Below, piece by piece: positions 45,246 to 57,729 of a stretch of DNA of 64,000 nt; position 1 is the first letter of the stretch, and each line of letters begins with the position of its first letter. The position numbers and the translations under genes are program-made. The stretch spans positions 1,098,001-1,162,000 of the forward strand of contig JBBBDQ010001184.1 in NCBI GenBank assembly GCA_037127315.1, in the 5' to 3' direction. The notes under the pieces were generated by a model that did no database searches, was not told the DNA's origin, and saw nothing but the letters and a program-made list of their open reading frames with translations. This stretch comes from Ascarosepion bandense. Lineage: Eukaryota > Mollusca > Cephalopoda > Sepiida > Sepiidae.

Positions 45246-45960
45246 GTAAGTTCGTGAAATATTACATTTTATTATTTTTATTTTATTTTATTTTTTTATA
45301 TTTTTTATATATTTTTTTTATTTTTTATATATTTTTTATATATTTTGTTGTAAGTTCGTGAAATATTACATTTTATTATTTTTATTTTATTTTATTTTTT
45401 TATATTTTTATATATTTTTTTATTTTTTTTATTTTTTATATATTTTTTATATATTTTGTTGTAAGATCGTGAAATATTACATTTTATTATTTTTATTTTA
45501 TTTTATTTTTTTATATTTTTTATATATTTTTTTTTATTTTTTATATATTTTTTATATATGTTGTTGTAAGTTCGTGAAATATTACATTTTATTATTTTTA
45601 TTTTATTTTATTTTTTTATATTTTTTATATATTTTTTTATTTTTTTATTTTTTATATATTTTTTATATATTTTGTTGTAAGTTCGTGAAATATTACATTT
45701 TATTATTTTTATTTTATTTTATTTTTTTATATTTTTTATATATTTTTTTATTTTTTTATTTTTTATATATTTTTTATATATTTTGTTGTAAGTTCGTGAA
45801 ATATTACATTTTATTATTTTTATTTTATTTTATTTTTTTATATTTTTTATATATTTTTTTATTTTTTTTATTTTTTATATATTTTTTATATATTTTGTTG
45901 TAAGTTCGTGAAATATTACATTTTATTATTTTTATTTTATTTTATTTTTTATATTTTTTT
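45246..45960 (+). repeat. AT satellite, seven tandem copies of a 104-112-bp unit
   Basis: The marker GTAAGTTCGTGAAATATTAC recurs at 45246, 45350, 45461 (one change, AGATCG), 45566, 45677, 45788 and 45900. Each is followed by a T-rich, A-punctuated body ending in ATATATTTTGTT. Spacing alternates between 104-105 and 111-112 because of small length changes in the T runs. The last copy stops at about 45960. The 181-codon open frame through it (45358-45903) is a translation of low-complexity DNA. Confidence 0.97.
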
Positions 45961-45964
45961 TATT

Positions 45965-47340
45965 TTAATTATTGTGACGATTATTATCAGGATAATCTGA
46001 AGGAAGCATACTACCCTTTTTCATCAAAACAAGTTTCCAGGAACGTCGCTTGACAGGTGACGTTGTAGAAAAGAATCGAGTGTAAAATTGTTTTGAACAG
46101 CTGCGTGTCCTTCGCAAATATTTTCTATTTCTTTACGTAATTGCAAATAACTGAAATTCCAGTATATTCTCGGAGTATTTAATTAGTCTCAGAGAAGAAT
46201 CCAGTTTATTCTTAGGTCGTGGAAGACAGAAAATAAGAAAAAAATAAAGTAAGGAATGTTGAGTTTAGCTCACTTGGAAGTCACAAAAAACTTTTTTCGG
46301 AATATAATAGACTGAGGGAAAAATGTGAGTGTTCAGGGATCGGATGCCCAAAACACTTAAATTCTTGGTTTCAATTAAACTTAATTTAAGTCTTACTCGT
46401 ACGGTTTCTTAAATAATTGTTTTCTTTTAAATTCCTTTTCGTAGAGCGTTTAAAATGTATGCACATCTCGTACTGCAAAATTCAATTATAAATACTTCTG
46501 CAATGCTGGAGACGATCTTTACTTTCATATTTTGTAGCTAATAGTTTCCCACTCTAGCACTTGGATACTTTTTTACTGTAGATACTTATTCGACCATTGT
46601 CAAGTATATTTAGGTTGTAAACATATTTTATTCCTTCAATATTTCTGAATATCAAGTAGTTAAGAGAGATTTTGTTTTTTTGCCAAATGTTCAATCTCCT
46701 AATATCTTCTGGATTAACTTTACTTCCGTGCATGTATCTAGATAACTAGCGGTAGGACTGAGAGGTTAACAAAGAGAGTGAATATTAGATGGCACTGCTC
46801 AATCGTACCTTTCCAGCCTTTCAAGAGTTTAAAATCATTTACGTGTCCTTGTAGAGTACAACATTCTCCATCCCGAAGCCTCTTTTCAGCAAACGAATGG
46901 TCACAAGGCTATTAGAACTGTAACTAGCGAATGTTTAGATGAACTCCCTTCTTTAGGTGCATTAAATCATTTACTTGATATTTACTGCTAGGAAACATCA
47001 TACCATTTCCAAGGATTCATAACATCCACAGCTCCATATTCTAAGTGTACTGAGAAAGTTCCATTCAGGGAAACTTTCCATAAGAAGTACCACAGTGTAG
47101 AACAGAAATATATAGATATACCTGTTCTAGCATTCAGGCACTTAGTAAGCCGCTGGGAGTCATTAACCTGTAGTTTTGCTAAGATATGTCTAAGGAGAAA
47201 TTGTCCTGTCCAAGACAGTATTTAATGCAATAGCTACATAAACATTTTAACACACCTAAAATGTTCAATCTAATATCATGCAAAAAAAGTCTTACATCTT
47301 AAAATGCAACAAACCGTACAAGACAAAATCACACAAATCA
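45965..47340. other. Unassigned sequence
   Basis: No supported feature. Confidence 0.4.
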
Positions 47341-47345
47341 GAAAA

Positions 47346-47585
47346 CAATGGCCGTTACATGAACTCGGCTCTTCGATTCCACTTTTTATGTAAACCTGCT
47401 AAAGTAGTAGCTAAATACGATAACTGATAAAGTGTTTATCTGCATTTAGAAAATGGGTCCGTTCCTTTATGAACAGAATTAGTGCAAAGGGAAAAATCAA
47501 TGGCCGTTATATGAACTCGGCTCTTCGATTCCACTTTCTATGTAAACCTGCTGAAGTAGTAGCTGAATACGATAATTGATACAGT
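47346..47585 (+). repeat. Direct duplication, two copies 152 bp apart
   Basis: CAATGGCCGTTACATGAACTC at 47346 (cited in part) recurs at 47498 with a T for C change. Similarity runs for about 88 bp through CTCTTCGATTCCACTTT, ATGTAAACCTGCT and GTAGTAGCT to ATACGATAA. The intervening part is not clearly repeated. Confidence 0.9.
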
Positions 47586-47589
47586 CTGT

Positions 47590-50500
47590 ATTTTAAAATT
47601 TGTTTACAAATAACTCTTTGAATATATTTAGATCTTGGAATTTTTTTTTCAAATAAATCTCTCAATGTATGTTGATATTCGTAAATAACTTTTCAATATA
47701 AGTTAGTATCCGTATGTATCTTTTCAAGTAAAGTTTTTAATGTATTAGTTGGGCACAGGTACTAACTCACTTAGAAAACGGAAAGAAAACAACAAATCTT
47801 GATCTCTGCTTAGTGAAATTTCCAAGTAATACTGCATTTCAAGCTTGTTCTACACGATCACGCAATCAACGCTAAACTGTATTGCTAGCAGTTAGCCCGC
47901 GTGTACGACAAACTATATCCTGTAGTATCCTGCTTCGGTCAATCAAATTTGGGTTTTGTTTTAGTAAAACAATGTGATGCCACAAATTGCCAAGTCATTC
48001 AAGGAGAAGTTAAATGGACCGTCCCTGTCCACTATTCAGCACTAATGGTGTTTCGAATGACTATGGACTATTCACCTCAATAGTACACTTCCTCCGCGAT
48101 CAGTGATTCAACACTTCTTGTCAAATACTTGTTTAAATTTTCTTGATTCAAAGTCATTAGACTGGTATCTGGGACATACTCGGATTTGGCTGATCACTGG
48201 AAGAATATCGTCGAGGATTATGAATTTTATTTTGTAAAATAAGCGTTAGTGCTGCTTCTTTTTTCTTTTCGCTTTCTAAGTGAGTCAAGACTTTCAGGCC
48301 AACCTGTTATGTTAATATCTCTTCGTGTTAGCAAATAAATTCCCACTACAGACACTCCTATTTATAAATTTCACAAAGAATATGAAAAGTAGCTCTTTAA
48401 TTTCCAGAGAAATCAATATATTCGATAAATTAGAAGTCAAATAATGAAGCTAAGCAACGTAGATTATGTGTTGAAATGTAGAGAAAAACAAGAATATAAT
48501 ACAATAATATCATATAGCCTAAAACAAAATTGAAAATGTGTCCATGTTTTAAAAAACCAAAAAGAAAAAAACTTCGTGTCATATTTCAACCCAGTTCGCA
48601 CTTATTTGACGATGTCAAAGGAAATAAAATGTATACCAGTTTATACCTGAGCATTACACTCTTTTCTCTGACATAAACAAGAAGTAACTTACGGAACGAA
48701 GAACTCAAGATAGCTATGCAAAAAATGAATAATAAAGCATCACTTGATATTGAGACTGAAAAGGGCAAACCTTTCCCAGGTGTCAAAAACAAATTTCTTA
48801 TTTTCATTAAGGAAGTCAGTGCGGTATATCGCGCATCATTGCATCATGATTTTAAATTGCCTCATCAGATCGAGACCTTCATTTGAATGTCTGGCATAAC
48901 GCGATATTACCACTGGAGATTAGGGTATTCGATTTTTGTGTTCCTGTCGCAGGGAAGCCCATTATCGATAAAGTTACCGAGGCTGGAACCGTGGAAATTT
49001 AGAGGGTCGTATTTTGTTATAATAGATAACCGGGGATTGTGGGCTCATACAATGAAATCGTGAATTTGAAATCCGTTTCAGACAATAACAGGAGGTCAGG
49101 TTTAGAGTGAAGAAAATGGTGTTCTACTTCTAGAATGTAGGAACGTAGAACAATTTACATTGGTATAAGAGATGGTATACCTATGATCTTTTATTCTGGG
49201 GTTAGGTTTGTTAGTTTCTTCGTTTTTAGTTGATTGCTTGTATGTTTATTTAGAATGGTTTGGTGAATGAATAGTCAGCAACAAAGCAAACTTCCATTGG
49301 AGTTGCACATAAATAACCTGGGATGACTTACCCGGAGATACTACCGTAACAGTACCCTCATCATAGCATCAAGTGTCCCCAACCGAGACTAATGCACGAC
49401 ATAGAAGTCATTTACAAAATGACAGTTTAATAGATATACACCTGTTGATAGGCTTACCTTCTTCGATATTACTCGAAAGTGCGTCTATTTTTCTTTGTTA
49501 GGGCGCTGAATATGTGCTAATTCAATTTGATTTATAACCAAATTTTTTAGTTTTTAACAATGTTAAAATGTTAAGAAAAATATGAAGTCATGCCTGAGAA
49601 GTTTGCAAACCAAGCGTAGTTTCAGGCGAATGCAGATTACTTCCCAGATTTATAAATAAATCCTACTGGCGCATGCTGGAATTCTGCATAGTCAATAATA
49701 ATTGTCAGTTTTATGCTAATATCTTTTGTTTATCTCGAAAACAGGAGGTTATAACACGTAACTGACAGAATTTGCCACTTAAGAAACATTCATGATATGG
49801 AAAAGAAACGACTAAAATTTAACAACACAAAACGTATATTTCCTTTAATAACATTTACACTTAGAGAATGTTTGCTGTCGTAATACACACTATTTCTATT
49901 TTTTAAAAATTTACTCAGCAAATCTTTCCCAAGTGCTTCCAGGATCTTGAAATATTTGATCTTCTCATTGTTATTGACAATTTTAGTCATAATAATGATA
50001 ATTTTCCAGACGGAGCTTGAATGTAGCACAAGTCCGAATATAGGGGTATCCAATGAGGATCAAATCACTGCTCAGTCGTAATTTTTCTAGGCTTAGTAAT
50101 TAGTATTTCCTCTACATGTAATTTGAATTTTTTTTTTTTTTTGTTTAACAGCATATCAACTTCATATAAGTCAAAATCTCATTATATTGGGAGTTTTAAA
50201 GTAATAAAATACAGTTTCATTTAATAAGATATTTGATGTATTAATGTCAAGAAAGTGTTCTTTCATGTTGGATGATTTTGTTTAGCGGCATATCAACCTC
50301 TATGGGTTATTTTATGCCGAAATCTAAATATTTAGAACCTTAGTGTATGCATTCAACTAAAAATAAATTTATATTGTGGCCATTGTACTATAAATAGTTA
50401 CTGTTGGTAATTTTTTAACAGAAAATGAATGCTGGTACTTTTATACATTTAAAGTTTTTAGCTTTTGTTTCGATCACGGATAACAGCAATTAAAGGACGT

Positions 50501-50625
50501 TGCCACCCTTTTCAAAACCTCCAATCTTTTGATGAGATGCCTTACATCTGGATATAGTTGTATTATAAACTTATCGTAGCCCCAGGCTACTAATCTCAAA
50601 GCTTTGCTTTTTTCATCACGTGACC
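47590..50625. other. Unassigned sequence
   Basis: Three kilobases without a recognised feature. Open frames at 47901-48083, 48586-48807 and 49790-50053 have no family signature or coding context that I can see. Confidence 0.4.
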
Positions 50626-50628
50626 ATT

Positions 50629-50928
50629 TGTGGTACAGTGAATATCAGCTCGGAACGAGAAACCGGGGAGCCGAGTTCGAATTCCAGTTGAATCCATTGT
50701 ATTCACTTACGCGCAAATACCCTTGGGAAAGGTATTAATCCGTCTCTTCCTTCCAGTTATGGGTTAAATAGCAGGACAGATTGGGTTCTATAGCCTTGGT
50801 CGGCAACCAGTCTACCGCAGAAAGCAATGGCAACCTACTGCGGGATAAACTTCTGCCCAGTCAGTCATGTCTCTTTCGAGACATGATCGCCCACGCGTGT
50901 ATCACGTATGGCGTTTAACTGACTGACC
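50629..50928 (+). mobile_element. tRNA-derived SINE, copy 4
   Basis: Plus-oriented. It opens with A box TGGTACAGTGA (50631), followed by CCGAGTTCGAATTCC (B-box region, about 50671-50685) and the body through CAAATACCCTTGGGAAAGG, ATGGGTTAAATAGCAGGACA and CGCAGAAAGCAATGGC to TTTAACTGACTGAC. A GACCAT word lies at both ends (50622, 50924), a weak target-site duplication candidate. Confidence 0.9.
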
Positions 50929-50934
50929 ATGATT

Positions 50935-51975
50935 CAGCAAAGGGAAAACGAGGTTCGCTACGGCGAATTTGATACACCAACCCATCTTAACTTCCAATAA
51001 TATTTCTGCTATGCACGTATCCCATAATATAAATAGTCAATTCAAAAAAAAAACTTTGGGAAAGAAAGATATGTTTTGTATTGTGAAAAAAATCTTAAAT
51101 TAGTTTTTATAACAGAAACCTTGCCAACTTTAGAAAGACATTCCACTAACTTCACAAAAGCATGCTAATGTCGAAATATTTTAAAACGATAACATTGATA
51201 AAACATGTAGTGTGTATGTTATTCAATATTTTCTCTCTACAATTTCTTGTTTATACATTTACTTCAACATATCTTTTGCTTAGAGGACAATTCAATATCT
51301 CCGGGGTTCTCAAAAAACCAGCTAGTTTGTTATGTCTACCAGATCCTGTCTAAACAGATTTTGCTCAAGGCGAGTGAAATTGATCAAGCACTAAAGGCAC
51401 ACACAACCAATACTTGCCTAATATGTTTACATAATTCAATAGATCAAATTTGCTCCTGGGCTGAAAATGACAAAACTACATCTGAGATAATTCTAGTATG
51501 AAAGGTTATTACCTCTTTTGAAAAATAAAAAGAAAAGTAAACCTTCTCCTTTTCAACCAAAGATAACTACAAAACCGACAACGTAAAATGAAACATCATA
51601 AAAACACAAATGAAAATGCATTATACTAAATAATTATTTACCCGATATTCGGCCAATTGTCCTTATCTTTTTTAATGTTACCACAAGGTTTTAGCAGTTG
51701 TATCCCTTGACCTTCTTCAGTTGTTTATAGATCTGGTTAGACATATACAGAATATTTGCTTTTTGCTATTCATGCCTTTTTAACAGCAGCAGTTGCAACC
51801 TAATCAGCAGCCATAAGAATAATTACGAATGGTTTATAGCGTTTATAATTAAAAGTTGATTTATCAATTTAAATTGTTATACTTATATTCATAATTGACA
51901 TTAACTTTTTATCTATTAAAATAATTATTAATTTTAAAATATAAAAATATAAATGATTTACAATGTTTATAATTA
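50935..51975. other. Unassigned sequence
   Basis: Overlapping open frames at 51162-51501 have no recognised family. Confidence 0.4.
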
Positions 51976-51977
51976 AA

Positions 51978-51979
<2 letters not shown>

Positions 51980-52036
<57 letters not shown>
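51980..52036. repeat. (TA)n microsatellite
   Basis: Pure alternating TA. Confidence 0.95.
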
Positions 52037-52038
<2 letters not shown>

Positions 52039-52039
52039 A

Positions 52040-54840
52040 TTTCTAGATCTTTTCTTGGTGTTACCATATACTTTTTCTACGATTCAGTAGATAACTTTCT
52101 CTAAAATCGTAGCTTTAAGCGACTGGAGTCACTGTTGCGCATCTACAACAGGAACGTTATCTGTAAGGAATGCATGCCCTTGCGGATAAATATCATCTGG
52201 ATAGTTTAAGATTATAATCTTAAGAAACCAAACTTATTTATATGCGGTGATGAGGTAAAACCTTCCAACCATATTGGTGAATGCTTTTTTTTAGTCCGGA
52301 TGGCATTGTGTGAGATGTCACTGTTGTGCCCCAGAATAGCAACCTTATGCAAACCTCTTGGTCTCTTTTGACGTAAAGCTTCCCTCAATCGTAAATTGCT
52401 TTATAATATCTTATACCGTTAACTACCAGGACAGACAGTAGAGAATCGACAAACAATATACCTTTCACATTTTAAAATACATTCGTTCTAAATTTCTTTG
52501 AAAACTACTGAAGTATTAATTTTATTTGGAATCGGTCCGATGAATCCTTCTAGTTCATGTAGTCGTCATCTATTTTCAGGGAAAACTGTTACATCTAATC
52601 CTCGTCATCTATGATCATTAATCCATAAATTTCTTCTTCCATTCTCTGTTTTTTAAATTTAATGTCTCTTTATAAGATACGTAATCATGAATCTCCATAA
52701 ATATTATTTGTGAATTGCTATGCGTTTTATGGGAAATTGTGAAGTGGGTTTCCGATTCCTTCTTCATAGTTTCCATTTTTAATATTTGTGGATTGCCATG
52801 CATTCTTGGGAATTGTAGCGTAGCGTTTTCCCGTTCTCTTCTTCACAACTAGGAATTTAGAGTTTTCATCATCACACGGACTAGACTATATGCGCTGCTC
52901 TCAATTTGGCACCCAACAAAACGGCACTTTCTGATATACTAAGCTCTCCTACACGATCCTATAGATCAAGTACTCCAGAAGATATTGATTAAAAGCTATA
53001 TCAAGAGGATTACGTCGAGTACAATCTTGATTCGTGGACTTAATGTCAACAATGTTGCTATCTGTTTTGCATAAACGCTTTTCTGTGTTTATTTTATGAT
53101 AGCATTTAAGTTGTGACGTCATGTACGCATAGGCTCAATATTAAAGCCTATCATTTACAAAAAGTATTACATACTCTTTTTTCTTTGTGTTAAAAATTTC
53201 TACAAAGTTTTAATTCCAGTTGATTTATGACTGCCTATACCTTACTTTTTGGAAATGTTACGTATAATTGTAAGCCTTAAACTATAAGTTTTCTATATCA
53301 AACATTTTTATGGTACATAACTCATTGCGATTTATAATTAATATTTAGAGTGCTTTTTATTTTATCTTCAATTCAATCCCTTCGTTTTCCTTTTGCGTGC
53401 ATCTCAAATATGGACTCAACAGTTTTGTAGTAAGTACTCTTAAAGTAAGATAATGATATTTACTAAGATTAGCTGTGCATGACATAGGGGTTAACGGTGT
53501 AGTGCATCAGTATAGGAATTTTGTATTGGTCTTCGGCACGAGAAAGATTTTTCTGCTTTAAAATAAGTATTCAAAGTAATGGCTTTTATTTATCTGGTCG
53601 CGAACATTGACCTTTGGTACGATTTATTTTTTTTCATTTCAGCAAAATCATTTTGCAGGTTAATAAAACCAGCGAGACGAAAAGGAATATGAAGATAAAA
53701 ATTCTTGTTATGGATTCGTTACTTAGCCGGTGTAGATTTTGATATGATAAGTATTTGAGCTGGGTGACGCAGATGTTGGTTGAAGCTTTGAAAACTATGG
53801 TATTGTTTGAAATGTCAAATAGGTGCAAAAAATACACATTGATTTAGAAGAATTCTTATTATGACTGGCTAGGTCAACGGCCTCAGATTCAAAACTTACA
53901 CCGGAAGACAGCTGCCATTAGAGTGGAATTGACTGTTGGAAAGAGTTAAAATTTTACTTTAAATGGAGCATTTCACTTCAACAAAGTCAACAGTTGTCTC
54001 TAAGTCGGGCTTCGCCGCCGAGTTTCCCTGATATGGGTGTCTTTCTGTATGTAGGAGTGCTGACAACTCAGACCAAAGAAACTTATCTACCCATGGCATG
54101 TCACTACCTTGTTTAAAAAACAGAAAAAGAAAATATGGTTATATATTTTTTATATTTGGGTTCATTCTATTATTTTCTAGAAAGGCATTTGTTTTTAGTT
54201 TTTTGTTCTAACCCATGAAAAGAAAAAGACGTAGAAGAAAACTGTGAAATTTTCCCAAATGAAATTCGAGTTGATAATGATCGTCAACATTTTGAAAAAA
54301 TTAAATTAGATTAATAAAATTCATTAGAGTTGAAGTTGTTTCCCGACAAAATAAAATTGAAGTTGTTTATATGAAGCTAAAGAAGTTTGTTGTTCCCGCC
54401 GAAAAGCAGTGTTTATGAATTGTGAAAGCTGTCCCAGTGAAAGTCGGGTTGAGTGGTAATCACGGACGTTATGAAATTTAAATTCAAGAATTTTAATTGT
54501 TGCCCTAGGAGTTTTGACAGTCGTCGTCATCGCAGTCGTTGAGAGAGAAATCTGAATGTGTGCAGAGTTAATTTAAGTATTGTCGTTATCTTCGTGGTTG
54601 TAGTTTAAGATTCGTCAGCATTGGTTCCAACTATTTTTTCCAACCGTATTGGTCTCAACAGTGTTTTCCAAGCACAATATATATCCGTCGACGAGAGACT
54701 ATATAACGCACTGTTAAAGAACAGGAATTCAGAAATCAGAAGATAACGAGTGACATTGCATATAAATGCTTGAAAAGTAACGTTGACTGGTAAGCAAGGA
54801 ACTTGAAAAGATTTACACAAGCAGGAAGTACAATGGAATA
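52040..54840. other. Unassigned sequence with a weak 78-bp duplication
   Basis: At 52702 and 52780 related segments start AATATTATTTGTGAATTGC and AATATTTGTGGATTGCC and both end near TTCTTCA. Nothing else was recognised. Confidence 0.35.
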
Positions 54841-54849
54841 AATTTATAC

Positions 54850-56190
54850 AAAATGAAAAGAAAAGCTTCGTTACGGTGGGAATGTGATTGAAGCCGAGAT
54901 GTCAGATCAGGTCCAATAATATTGCATTTTCTTTCAAGGTTATCTAAGATCTCTAAATATATAGCAGAAGCACCAAACCAAATGTGACTGCAATATTCAA
55001 AGCAAGAACAAATGATAGACTTTTAAATATGTAAAACTGGGGAGAACAAATGTCTGGCACGACACAGTGAACCAACCTTCCAATCAGAAGGCCTAGTCAT
55101 TGATTCAAGAAAATCTTTCCACATTCAGCGAAAAACATAGCCTGTAATGGAGCAATTAACCTCTATCCTAATGGATAGACAGACATAAAGGTTTTCTAAT
55201 ATGATTAAATCAAATGTGTTTTGTTTTATTTTTGTTTTTTTAAGGTGTTAAAATTTTCGAAATATTTCTTCCAGAGTTAACAAAATATTGTAGGTCATTT
55301 TAGAGATCATCTGCTGATTTGGCCTTAACGTACGGCTCAAAATTACTATTAAAACAAGATTAAGTTGCTGTGTCATCAGCGTAGATATCGAGTTGAGAAT
55401 TGCTGACATCAGGAAGGTCGTTGATGAAGATTAGTTATAACCTAGGCTCAAGGATATAGCCCTGGGGAACATCTGCATTAACGTAAATGCATTTTTCATT
55501 TTGCTATTTGAAATACTGAATTAGATGAAAAATTAATCAGTAAACACCTGTGTAGAAATGCAGCGTGCAGAAGTTTGTCAAATCCTTTTGAGATCTTCAA
55601 AGCAACTGTCTGAGTTACACTGTTTTTATTTAAACCATAGCAGACAATTTCAGCATACCGGTTTATAACCGATCGAGATGAGTCCTCTTTCATTTCTGTA
55701 TTTCAAAATAAAACCGGAATCAGTTAAAAAGTTTGTCAAGAAATATTACTATCAACTTATGAAGACGACAGATATCCAAACAAGAGGCTCAGCTCCATCA
55801 TCCTTATCTAAAGCTTGATAAAGTATCATCTACAACCATTAATACTTCAACATACGAAACTAGAGAAGCAAAAGCTACATTGCTTCTCTGAAAAAGACAG
55901 CGTGATGAGATACTTGACGTGTTCAGAGATTATTAGACATTCTAAATGCCAAAAGGAGGACTAATAGGCCCATAGTTAGAAGAATCAGGCGGTACGTCAG
56001 TATTCTTAAAGGCTTGAATTACAGAATATGTTTTTGAACAAACAGGAAATACAAGTGTTTGATTAAAAGATAAGGCGATATGGTAGATGAAACAATGATA
56101 AAAAGATTGTCTTGCAGCAGGCCTTCAAATAAAGAAAACCTTCATGATGTACAATCCATCACTCGAAGGCCTTAGTTTTTATGATATTGG
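54850..56190 (-). pseudogene. LINE family 2 reverse transcriptase and C-terminal end
   Basis: This is the longest copy of LINE family 2 here. In minus-strand order: CSKTYSVIQAFKN (about 56030), SNYGPISPP (the NYRPIS motif, about 55985), VALKISKGFDKLLHA (the DISKAFDKVWH motif with the first catalytic aspartate, about 55560-55605), DVPQGYILEPRL (the VPQGSVLGP motif, about 55470), LIFINDLPDVSNSQLDIYADD (cited over its first 20 residues as FINDLPDV and IYADD; about 55385-55430, catalytic YADD). Past a gap come FEYCSHIWFGASAIYLEILD, ERKCNIIGPDLTSRLQ and HSHRNEA near 54880-54990, the same C-terminal block as at 20.3, 31.3 and 44.5 kb. Motifs NYRPIS, AFDK, VPQGS and YADD suggest a Jockey/CR1-like clade. 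Frameshifts make it inactive, and the endonuclease is absent. Confidence 0.85.
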
Positions 56191-56194
56191 CATC

Positions 56195-57340
56195 GGCTGA
56201 TATTACGCACGATATAAAAAATTGTTATAATTATAATGGTTATTGTATTAGCTTTTAACAAAATTCTATCAGTGTTATTGTGGGAATAAATTCAGTAACT
56301 GAAATATATATCGCAGTGCTATTAAACACTAAAGCTTATTGACTTCACTATTTAAGGATAGTTTCTTGAGAGAATGCATACAGAGATGTAATTTTGAATA
56401 TTGTTGACTTGTTTTAATTTGAAAAGAAGTCGTTTTACTACATTCGGAAAAGATGGCGTGTTTTACAGAGATAACTCAGAGCAATTTCAGAATGTTAGAT
56501 TTTAATATATCAACCCAAAGTCAGAAAAACATCATAACAAATTCAAATATTCAGCACTGTGGTGATTACTGAACGTTATTTATGACAACATAAAATAAAA
56601 GGTCTATCATCAATTTTCTTCCAAATTAAGTTGCATAAATAAATAAAGAATTATAACCAAAATATTATGTTGCTGTTTTTTAAGTTTAGCTTTTATTTAA
56701 TTTTTTTCTTATAAAAAAAGAAAATATAATCAACTTTTAATAATATAAAAAGCTCCATTTTCTTTCTAAGCCAAATTCATCATTTTAAATGTATTTCACT
56801 TCTTATGAAGCATTTAAAGCGCAAAACCAAGGAAAGTATTTGTTTCTCACTGTACTTTAGCTCAGATAACATTGTGTGATGTGAATAATCTCTTTTCAAG
56901 GAAACAATTTCGCAAACGACAATGTTTCCTGCCGTCAAAACTGCAGGTGTGATAATAGACCTGTATACTTACGTAGCATTACAAATGCTTCTATGAGGTA
57001 ATTTGCTTTTGGGCACCTAAATCGATATATTTTACTCATATTTATTCACGTATATTTTCCTTCGCAAGCAGCAAAGCGTATACAAAAGAAAACACCGCCA
57101 GATTTTATAATGAAAGGCAAAGGTTTGGCAGCAAAATCTATATTAATCAACTGATATTCTTAAAAAACTTTGATATATACTTATCGGATATGAACATTGG
57201 TTTAATAACTTGTTTGTATTTAACGGCGTATCAATATTTTGCAGCTTAATCAAAATTGAAAATCTAAGAATTTTGAGGGATAATAATGATTTACTGATAC
57301 AAGTTTTACAAATTAACCCACAGCTGGAGATTCATAACGT
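56195..57340. other. Unassigned AT-rich sequence
   Basis: No supported feature. Confidence 0.4.
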
Positions 57341-57344
57341 TTCC

Positions 57345-57440
57345 AGGGACATTTGTACGTAAGTGAATAGAACGAACCCAACTAGAATTGGAAGTCGGAG
57401 AGCCAAGTTCGAATTCCGAGTAGTTATTCATTTCAATATT
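57345..57440. repeat. Two SINE pieces in opposite orientation
   Basis: GTAAGTGAATAGAACGAACCC (57360) and following bases match the SINE on the minus strand. AGCCAAGTTCGAATTCCGAG (57401) matches its B-box region on the plus strand. Confidence 0.5.
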
Positions 57441-57670
57441 CGCCCATGCAAGACTACTGCACCGATATTTTTAAGCGGTCAGACATCTAATCATGGCCAG
57501 GTTTGATATTGCTTAAATTCAGTGATCGTACGGAAACCTGTGTTTGAATGTGATATGAACGTAAATCTTTTAAAGATGCAATACATATTAAGATTTATTT
57601 ATCTCCGCATATTTAAATATTGTTTTCAGAGTTTTAGGTTTTATTTAGCGTGACATAAAATTTTATTTAT

Positions 57671-57726
57671 GAATAAAATTTTATTTATCCATTACCCCAT
57701 ATGTTATAACATACAAAAACATTTAG
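57671..57726 (+). repeat. Dispersed 50-bp repeat, copy 1
   Basis: It shares ATTACCCCATATGTTATAAC and the flanks AAATTTTATTTAT and AAAAACATTTAG with 61577-61631. It contains the palindrome TATGTTATAACATA. Confidence 0.85.
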
Positions 57727-57729
57727 CTG

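Noticed and set aside
45358..45903. 181-codon open frame, the longest in the window
   Set aside because: It is the translation of a T-rich tandem satellite (repeating FLFYFIFLYF-like text) whose period is not a multiple of three in several copies.
45246..45960. CRISPR-like array
   Set aside because: Repeats are followed by nearly identical bodies and not by unique spacers, and the genome is eukaryotic.
41405..50930. Possible functional tRNA genes at the SINE heads
   Set aside because: A and B boxes are present, but the sequences do not fold into a tRNA with paired acceptor and anticodon arms, and the long body is shared by dispersed copies.
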